Positions 57,130 to 64,000 of a stretch of DNA of 64,000 nucleotides are shown in pieces. Position 1 is the stretch's first letter; each line of letters opens with the position of its first letter. Made by a program: the position numbers and the translations under genes. The notes beneath the pieces were generated by a model that made no database searches, was not told where the DNA came from, and saw nothing but the letters and a program-made list of their open reading frames with translations. Origin of the DNA: Callorhinus ursinus (Eukaryota; Chordata; Mammalia; Carnivora; Otariidae); contig NW_020312817.1 of the NCBI RefSeq assembly GCF_003265705.1, positions 28,441,926 to 28,505,925 on the forward strand, given 5' to 3'.

Positions 57130-57745
57130 AAGGAACGCTTGAACAACCAAGATGTCCTTCAATAGGTAAAGTGATAAACAAACTGTAGTACATCCAGACA
57201 ATGGACTATTACTCAGCAATAAGAGGGAGTGAGATGGCAGGCTATGGAAAGACACAGAGGAGACTTAAATGCATACTGCTAAGTGAAAGAAGCCAGTTTG
57301 TGAAACCCACATACTATATGATTCCAACTACATGACATTCTGGAAAATGTAAAATGATGGAGACACAAAAAAGATTAGTGGTTGCCAAGGGTTCAGAGGG
57401 AAAGGGAGAGAGATGAACAAATGGAGCCCAGTACGTTTTGGGGACACTGAAACTATTCTGTTTGTAATGGTGGATGCATGGCATTATGCGTTTGTTAAAA
57501 CCCATAGAATTGCACAACACAGAAAGTAAACCTTAATGCAAACTATGGACATTAATTTATAATAATGTATCACTATTGGTTCCTCACTTGTAACAAATAT
57601 ACCACACTAGTGCAAGATGTTAATGATAGGGGAAACTGTATGTGTATGTGTGTGTGGTGGGAGTGGTATATGGAACTCTTGTTCTTCCTGTGCAATTTTT
57701 CTGGAAGCGTAAACTGCTTAAAAAAATACAGTTTATTAGGAAAAA
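57130..57745 (+). mobile_element. Old L1 (L1MA type) 3' end
   Basis: AACAACCAAGATGTCCTTCAATAGG, GTACATCCAGACAATGGAC, TATGATTCCAACTACATGAC, GATTAGTGGTTGCCAAGGG and CCCATAGAATTGCACAACAC, then a G/T-rich part and a terminal AAAAAAATACAG, give the standard L1MA 3' order. ORF2 is decayed. Confidence 0.82.
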
Positions 57746-57965
57746 CCCCCTCTCCAAATAAATCAGGTTGGAATAATATTAGTTCATAGAAATATTTTTA
57801 TTCAAATAGGAAACTCTTTGGTCACAGGCTCCTTGACACATGAACTGTCAACAGATCTCCTAACTTTCCTTTTCCTTTTTTTTTTTTTTTTTTTTTAACA
57901 AGAACAGAAACTCTGCTGAGCTTCATAGTTGGGTCCAATGTTTCTCATCAGATCAAGAATAATCT

Positions 57966-58131
57966 GGGGCACCTGGGTGGCTTAGCTGGTTAAGCGACTG
58001 CCTTTGGCTCAGGTCATGATCCCGGAGTCCTGGGATCAAGTCCCACATCGGGCTCCCTGCTCGGCAGACCCTACCACCTCTTGTGCGCGCTCTCTCTCTC
58101 TCTCTCAAATAAACAAATAAAATATTAAAAA
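57966..58131 (+). mobile_element. CAN-SINE with an internal deletion
   Basis: GGGGCACCTGGGTGGCTTAGCTGG starts the copy and AAATAAACAAATAAAATATT ends it. The segment between CTGCTCGGCAG and ACCTCTTGTGCGCGC is shortened by about 30 bp. The imperfect TSD AATAATCTG / AATATTCTG is at about 57957-57965 and 58132-58140. Confidence 0.9.
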
Positions 58132-58140
58132 AATATTCTG

Positions 58141-59615
58141 CAGAGAGTTCAGCTAATAAATTACTATCTGTCACTTTGGGATTTTCCTCCTGACTTATGA
58201 ATTCTTTAGATTTGCAAAACTGTATTTAGGTCTCTCCTCTTCAGACCCTGCAGTTCTGTTTTCAGAATAATGCAAACATTTTTTATGCCTATCATATGCA
58301 GTCTGCACTTCTAGATGTTACCATGGCATCCAGTACCATTTACCGCCAAAGACCAGGGAAACTAGCCCAGGGAGAAGGTGACATTTCCTTTATAAAGAGC
58401 TACTTCTACACAGGTATCATGTCAACTACCTTATTGATTGTCTTTCACTGTGGCCCTCCGCTGATGAGGGAAACTTTTCAAGATTCCCAGGTGATTTCTG
58501 ACTTAAGTGCTTGCTTCAGTGACAGCCAAAATAAATCTGCTTTTACAGTTACAGACTAATATATGTATGAGACACTCTGAAAATCATATATGTACATTTC
58601 TTCAGAGTTGGTCATTGACTAGTATCACATTTAAAATAATGATATCATACACCTATATCTTAACATTGCGGCTTCAAGTCAGATTCCTAGTCAGTATAAT
58701 GTCTTTTTAACTAAATATTTTGGCCAAACAAAGCTAAATTAAACACTTCATTTTCTAGGCATAATTCTAAATGACATAGTCATTCCTTAAATGAACTATA
58801 ATCTTAAATGGAGAAAATGCTGAGACTAATCAAAAGAACTTCAGTTGGGGTCCTATGGTGATTCTACATGAAGAATTCTAAATTGCTTTGAATAGTGGGA
58901 GGACTATTAAAATGCATTACATTTTCCTTTATTTGAAGGAAATGACACTCATTTATATGTTACTGGGTTGGCTTGTTAAAATCATGCTCTTTTCATTCTA
59001 TTCCTATCATAATAAAAAAGTCATAAAAATCAAGAACTCCTAAGGGGGGAAATTGTTTTTCTCTAGCTACTTTTTTCATCTCATAAATGATGCTGGAAAT
59101 CATAACAAAATGTTAAAAATAAAGCACAACTTTAAATGTTTAGAAACTTAACATAGCTATATTATTCAGGTATTTCTTAGTGCCTCCCAGTAATTTGGTT
59201 TAATTCTGAAAACCCAAATACAAATTCCATCAAACCCCCATCATTTTTTTTCATTAATCATAAAATTATCAGATATTTGGCAGTATTGGAAATTTCTCCC
59301 CAAATTTTTCACCAGTATTGATTGGTGACAATGCTTGACCTGTTTTGAAAATCTCTGTCTTAAGAAAGATGAAGCCTCAGTGGTCAGTTCAGCTCTTCTC
59401 TCCCTCCAATTTGCCAATAAATAGTGAATGCACATGGGAAAGGTCTTCTACCAAATCACATGCACTTAGTAAAAGCTTAGCTTTGAAGTCCACTTCCACT
59501 TGTAGCTGGTAGAGAATGGATCTAAGTATGGGGTGGTCTCATGTTTTCCTCCTTTATGTACCTAATCTGGTTGCCGGGTTCTTAGGTATGGATTTGCCTG
59601 AACTTTTCTCAGTAG
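58141..59615. other. No feature recognised
   Basis: AT-rich DNA. The 87-codon plus frame 58296-58559 shows no recognised domain or exon context. Confidence 0.45.
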
Positions 59616-59777
59616 AGTTGACAAATGTAGCAAATAAAAATACAGGCTACACTGTTAAATTTGAATCAGATTTTTTTTAGTATAATTATATCCCAGATAT
59701 TGTATGGGACACAACCTAAAAATTATTTATCTGCACTTTGAATTTAACTGGGTATTCTGTATTTATCTGGCAACCCT
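59616..59777. mobile_element. Palindromic MITE-like element (copy 2)
   Basis: The ends AGTTGACAAATGTAGCAAATAAAAATACAGG and CTGTATTTATCTGGCAACC are approximate inverse copies. The inner TTAAATTTGAATCAGA pairs with CTTTGAATTTAACTGG, and the centre carries AGTATAATTATATCCCAG...TATGGGACAC. It is the same architecture as 37252-37655 but without a SINE insert. Confidence 0.6.
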
Positions 59778-60736
59778 CTTCAGCACATCCAAGTTCGAAG
59801 CCTTTGCCTGGTCCCATCACATTAAGAAAGGCCATCCATCCATACATACAAACATACATGTATCCATACATTGTTATGTAACCTGGGATGGATCCCATGC
59901 TGTCACATGGAGAATAGTTTCATTGACCTTCAAGGAGCTATGTTTTGGAGCAATTACCGAGATGGGAGAGGTCCTATAGATACTCATCATGAACATGATA
60001 GTAAAGAACACTATTTCTAAGTCATTTATAGAGTATTGCAGTATGAAATTTGTGGTGACCTATTTACATCAGTGTGTTTTGCTTGAGGTGTGTATACGTT
60101 TGTGTGTATGTCTGATGTGTCAGTGTACTAAGATTGAACTCCAGAACATATGTTTTGCTTATATGCACTCTTTATACTCCATGGAAACCATAAAGAACAG
60201 TGTTTTCTTCCCTTAGAAGTCTTGTTTTGCTATAACCTGGCTGCCCTGTAAAAAGGAAATCCCACCAAAAGATTACTAGAAGAATATTTATCAGCCCCAA
60301 TTAATTAAAATGACATCAGTACACTTAGTGGGCACTTAGAAGTATATTCCAATCCTGTAATTCACTTTAGTCTTTCTTTAAAGGTTTTCTTTAAAGGTTC
60401 TTTAGTTCACCAGACATTTTCTAGAATGGAATCTGTAAACCAGAGGCATTTACTGAGGATGCTTCCATCATTGCATATCTCACAGATTAGCAGTCTCCCT
60501 CTCTCCTGATTATTCCTTTATAAATAAGTCATTTTATCAGATAGGTCAAAAAGCACATGACATACAAACTGATGGATATGTCTGCTTCTCAGGAAACTAG
60601 CACTCCTTCACCCATACCCTCACTGTGGTTTGGTTAGGCTTTCTTCAGCAGACCTTGTTTCATTTGGATAACATTACTGCAAGACTGTTCACTGTTCTAG
60701 TTCATTTGTTTCAGTGTTTTTAATTCTGAAGAATTA
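59778..60736. other. No gene recognised
   Basis: Includes an imperfect (CATA/CATC)n run near 59830-59870. No repeat family or coding exon was identified. Confidence 0.4.
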
Positions 60737-61157
60737 TTTTTTTATTTTTCTTTTATTGACATGTATTATTTTTTTTTCAGGCGTACAGGTCTGTGATTCA
60801 TCAGTCTTACACAATTCACAGCACTCACCATAGCACATACCCTCCCCAATGTCCATCACCCAGCCACCCCATCCCTCCCACACCCCTCCACTCCAGCAAC
60901 CCTCAGTTTGTTTCCTGAGATTAAGAGTCCCTTATCATTTGTCTCCCTCTCTGGTTTCATCTTGTTTCATTTTTCCCTCCCTTCCCCTATGATCCTCTGT
61001 CTTCTTTTTCAAATTCCTCATATCAGTGAGATCATACTATAGTTGTCTTTCTCTGATTGACTTATTTTGCTTAGCATAATACCCTCTAGTTCCATCCACG
61101 TCATTGCAAATAGCAAGATTTCGGGTTTTTTTTTTTTGATGGCTGCATAATATTCTG

Positions 61158-61194
61158 GTGTGTGTGTGTGTGTGTGTATATATATACACACACA
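61158..61194 (+). repeat. Compound microsatellite (GT)n(TA)n(CA)n in L1 ORF2
   Basis: It lies at the same ORF2 position as the microsatellite at 41227-41302. Confidence 0.95.
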
Positions 61195-62584
61195 CCATAT
61201 CTTCTTTATCCATTCATCTGTTGGTGGACATCTTGGGCCTTTCCATAGTTTGGCTATTGTGGACATTGCTACTATAAACATTGAGATACACGTACCCCTT
61301 CGGATCACTACATTTGTATCTTTGGGGTAAATACCCAGTAGTGCAATTGCTGGGTCGTAGGGTAGCTCTGTTTTCAACTTTTTGAAGAAACTCCATACTG
61401 TTTTCCAGAGTGGCTGCGTCAGCTTGAATTCCCACCAGTGGTGTAGGAGGGTTCCCCTTTCTCTGCGTCCTCGCCAACATCTGTTGTTTCCTGACTTGTT
61501 AATTTTAGCCATTCTGACTGGTGTGAGGTGGTATCTCATTGAGGGTTTGATTTGGATTTACCTGATGCCGAGCGATGTTGAGCACTTTTTCATGTGTCTG
61601 TTGGCCATTTGGATGTCTTCTCTGCAGAAATGTCTGTTCATGTCTTCTACCCATTTCTTGATTGGATTATTTGTTCTTTAGGTGTTGAGTTTGATAAGTT
61701 CTTTATAGATTTTGGACACTAGCCCTTTATCTGATATGTCATTTGCAAATATCTTCTCCCATTCTGTCGGTTGTCTTTTGGTTTTGTTGACTGTTCCCTT
61801 TGCTGTGCAAAAGCTTTTCATCTTGATGAAATCCCAATAGTTCATTTTTGCCCTTGCTTCCCTTGCCTTTGGTGATGTGTCTAGGAAGAAGATGCTGCCT
61901 GTGTTCTCCTCTAGGATTTTGATGGATTCCTGTCTCACATTTAGGTCTTTTATCCATTTTGAGTCTGTTTTTGTGTCTGGTGTAAGGAAATGGTCCAGTT
62001 TCATTCTTCTGCGTGTGGCTGTCCAATTTTCCCAACACCATTTGTTGAAAAGACTGTCTTTTTTCCACTGGGCATTCTTTCCTGCTTTGTCGAAGATTAG
62101 TTGATTATAGAGTTGAGGTTCCATTTCTGGGCTCTCTATTTTGTTCCATTGATCTGTCTGTTGATGATTACAGCTTTGTAATAGAGCTTAAAGTCTAGAA
62201 TTGTGATGCCACCAGCTTTGCTTTTCTTTTTCAACATTCCTCTGGCTATTTGGGGTCTTTTCTGGTTCCATACAAATTTTAGGATTATTTGTTCCATTTC
62301 TTTGAAAAAAGTGGATGGTATTTTGATAGGGATTGCATTAAGTGTATAGATTGCTCTAGATAGCATTGACATCTTCACAATATTTGTTCTTCCAATCCAT
62401 AAGCATGGAACGTTTTTCCATTTCTTTATGTTTTCCTCAATTTCTTTCATGAGTATTTTATAGTTTTCTGAGTACAGATCCTTTGCCTCTTTGGTTAGAT
62501 TTATTCCTAGGTATCTTATGGTTTGGGATGCAATTGTAAATGGGATCAACTCCTTAATTTCTCTTTCTTCTGTCTTTTTTTTTT

Positions 62585-63074
62585 TAGAAGGATCTTTTTG
62601 CTTTATTCCTTTTTATATTCTGATAAATGCACATATTCTTTGACCCAGCAATTCCACACCCATATGTTTACTTTATAAATATACTTCCACACATACAAAA
62701 TGACATACATACAAAAATATTCAGATGCAGCATCCTTTATATGAGAAAAAGAATGGAACCAAACTAAACACCTACCAGTAGGAAACCAGTTAAAAAAAAT
62801 CATCCATTTGAAGAAACATGGTGCATCTGTTACAAAGAATGAGGCTGCTCTGTTTTTTTTGTTAATTTTTCCCTTTCGCTGTTCAGATGTGGAATGACTT
62901 CCAAGTGAAGTAGAAAAAAAGCAAGACACAGGATGCTGTGTGTACACTACACTACCACTTGTGTGGGAAGAAAATCAAACCCCATGCCTATGTATTTGCA
63001 AATGCAAAAATATGTCTGGAAGACCTAAACTATAATGATGGTTACCTGGGGAAAGGAACTAGGTAACTGGGGTG
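62585..63074 (+). mobile_element. Older L1M 3' fragment embedded in the younger L1
   Basis: TATTCTTTGACCCAGCAATTCC, CAAAATGACATACATACAAAAATATTC, CCTACCAGTAGGAAACCAG, AAAGAATGAGGCTGCTCTG and GGTTACCTGGGGAAAGGAAC follow the plus-strand order of an old L1M ORF2 end and 3'UTR. A T run at 62573-62584 sits at the left junction. The young L1 sequence on either side is nearly contiguous. Confidence 0.75.
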
Positions 63075-63837
63075 TATAGGAATGCCACTGATTTCTGTGC
63101 ATTGATTTTATATCCTGCCACTTTACTGAATTCCTGTATGAGTTCTGGCAGTTTTGGGGTGGAGTCTTTTGGGTTTTCCACATAAAGTATCATATCATCT
63201 GCAAAGAGTGAGAGTTGAACTTCTTTGCCGATTCGGATGCCTTTTATTTCTTTTTGTTGTCTGATTGCTGTGGCTAGGACTTCTAGTACTATGTTGAATA
63301 GCAGTGGTGATAGTGGACATCCCTGCCACGTTCCTGACCTTTGGGGGAAAGCTCTCAGTTTTTCCCCATTGAGAATGATATTCGCTGTGGGTTTTTCATA
63401 GATGGCTTTTATGATATTGAGGTATGTACCCTCTATCCCTACACTCTGAAGAGTTTTGATCAAGAAAGGATGCTGTACTCTTTTTCTGCATCTATTGAGA
63501 GGCTCATATGGTTCTTGTTCTTTCTTTTATTAATGTATCATATTGATTGATTTGTGGATGTTGAACCAGCCTTGCAGCCCAGGAATAAATCCCACTTGCT
63601 TGTGGTGAATAATCCTTTTAATGTACTGTTGGATACTATTGGCTAGTATTTTGGTGAGAATTTTTGAGTTCATGTTCATCGGGGTATTGTCTATAATTCT
63701 CTTTGATGAGGTCTTTGGTTTTGAGATCAAGGTAATGGTGCCCTCATAAAATGAGTTTGGAAGTTTTCCTTCCATTTCTGTTTTTTTGGAATGGTTTCAG
63801 AAGAATAGGTATTAATTCTTCTTTAAATGTTTGGTAG

Positions 63838-64000
63838 AGGGACGCCTGGGTGGCTCAGTTGGTTAAGCGTCTGCCTTCGGCTCAGGTCATGATCCCAGGG
63901 TCCTGGGATTGAGTCCCGCATCGGGCTCCCTGCTCGGCGGGGAGCCTGCTTCTCCCTCTGCCTCTGCCTCTCTCTGTCTCTGTCTCTCATGAATAAATAA
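63838..64000 (+). mobile_element. CAN-SINE, cut by the window end
   Basis: GGGACGCCTGGGTGGCTCAGTTGG, GGGATTGAGTCCC and CTCTCATGAATAAATAA are present; the A tail and right TSD would follow outside. It is inserted into L1 ORF2 just after AAATGTTTGGTAGAG. Confidence 0.95.

Larger units (their letters stand above)
60737..63837 (-). mobile_element. Carnivoran L1, ORF2 + 3'UTR module 1; interrupted and running past the right edge
   Basis: A T-rich tail (60737-60757) leads into antisense 3'UTR module 1 only, then ORF2 from its C-terminus. Open pieces on the minus strand are 61018-61539, 61678-62124, 62136-62549, 63059-63463 and 63530-63775. RT motifs are visible in the 63059-63463 piece: QGCPLSP (residues 47-53) and FADD (bases 63194-63205). 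ORF2 is broken by frameshifts, by a (TG)(TA)(CA) microsatellite at 61158-61194, by a 480-bp block of older L1, and by a SINE at 63838. It cannot encode a working enzyme. Confidence 0.92.

Noticed and set aside
63059..63463. RT-like frame with FADD considered as an active reverse transcriptase
   Set aside because: It is one fragment of an L1 ORF2 broken by frameshifts, an inserted older L1 and a SINE. It cannot be translated as a full enzyme.

Overview
This window is vertebrate nuclear DNA. The repeat content points to a carnivoran of the non-canid (arctoid: bear, mustelid or pinniped) type. About 23 copies of a tRNA-Lys-derived CAN-SINE are present, with the arctoid-style head (GCCTGGGTGGCTCAGTTGG) and the AATAAATAAAATCTT tail. 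There are also several copies of the carnivoran L1 with its G-rich, two-part 3'UTR. No protein-coding gene, structural RNA gene, CRISPR array or other prokaryote-type feature is supported. Every long open frame falls in a repeat, in a microsatellite, across a gap, or in sequence with no recognisable protein family, so I read the window as intergenic or deep intronic.

Layout: 1-1046 is the 5' end of a minus-strand young L1 (5'UTR with a YY1-type site); the rest of the element lies off the left edge. 2.8-4.3 kb holds a hAT MITE relic and an old L1 3'UTR. 6.2-10.7 kb is one ancient minus-strand L1M, interrupted by three CAN-SINEs, a young L1 3' fragment and an LTR-like segment. 11.3-12.5 kb carries two solo LTRs of one ERV family, each with its own 4-bp target-site duplication (TSD), 66 bp apart. 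13-20 kb is old L1 and scattered SINEs. 22.4-24.8 kb holds an L1 tail, a hAT-Charlie transposase relic and a MaLR LTR. 25.3-26.9 kb is a SINE plus a minus-strand L1 with part of ORF2. 31.9-33.2 kb contains a recent 224-bp direct duplication. 37-42 kb is a SINE/MITE/MIR/L1 cluster. 42.4-46.1 kb is probably old LTR sequence that I cannot name. 49.7-49.9 kb contains a perfect 78-bp inverted repeat. 52-58 kb holds old L1, L2, MIR and SINEs. 60.7-64.0 kb is a minus-strand L1 whose ORF2 is split by a block of much older L1 and by a SINE cut off at the right edge.

Nothing here forms a pathway or operon. The story is one of nested retrotransposition. The most unusual items are the perfect inverted repeat at 49739-49918, the 98%-identical direct duplication at 31906/33008, the old L1 lodged inside a younger L1 at 62573-63074, and a group of poly(T) tracts flanked by direct repeats but with no element body. 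Two 10-N gaps are each flanked by an identical 47-mer, which looks like a de Bruijn-graph assembly signature (k=48) and not biology. Family names come from sequence recognition by eye; no database search was run.
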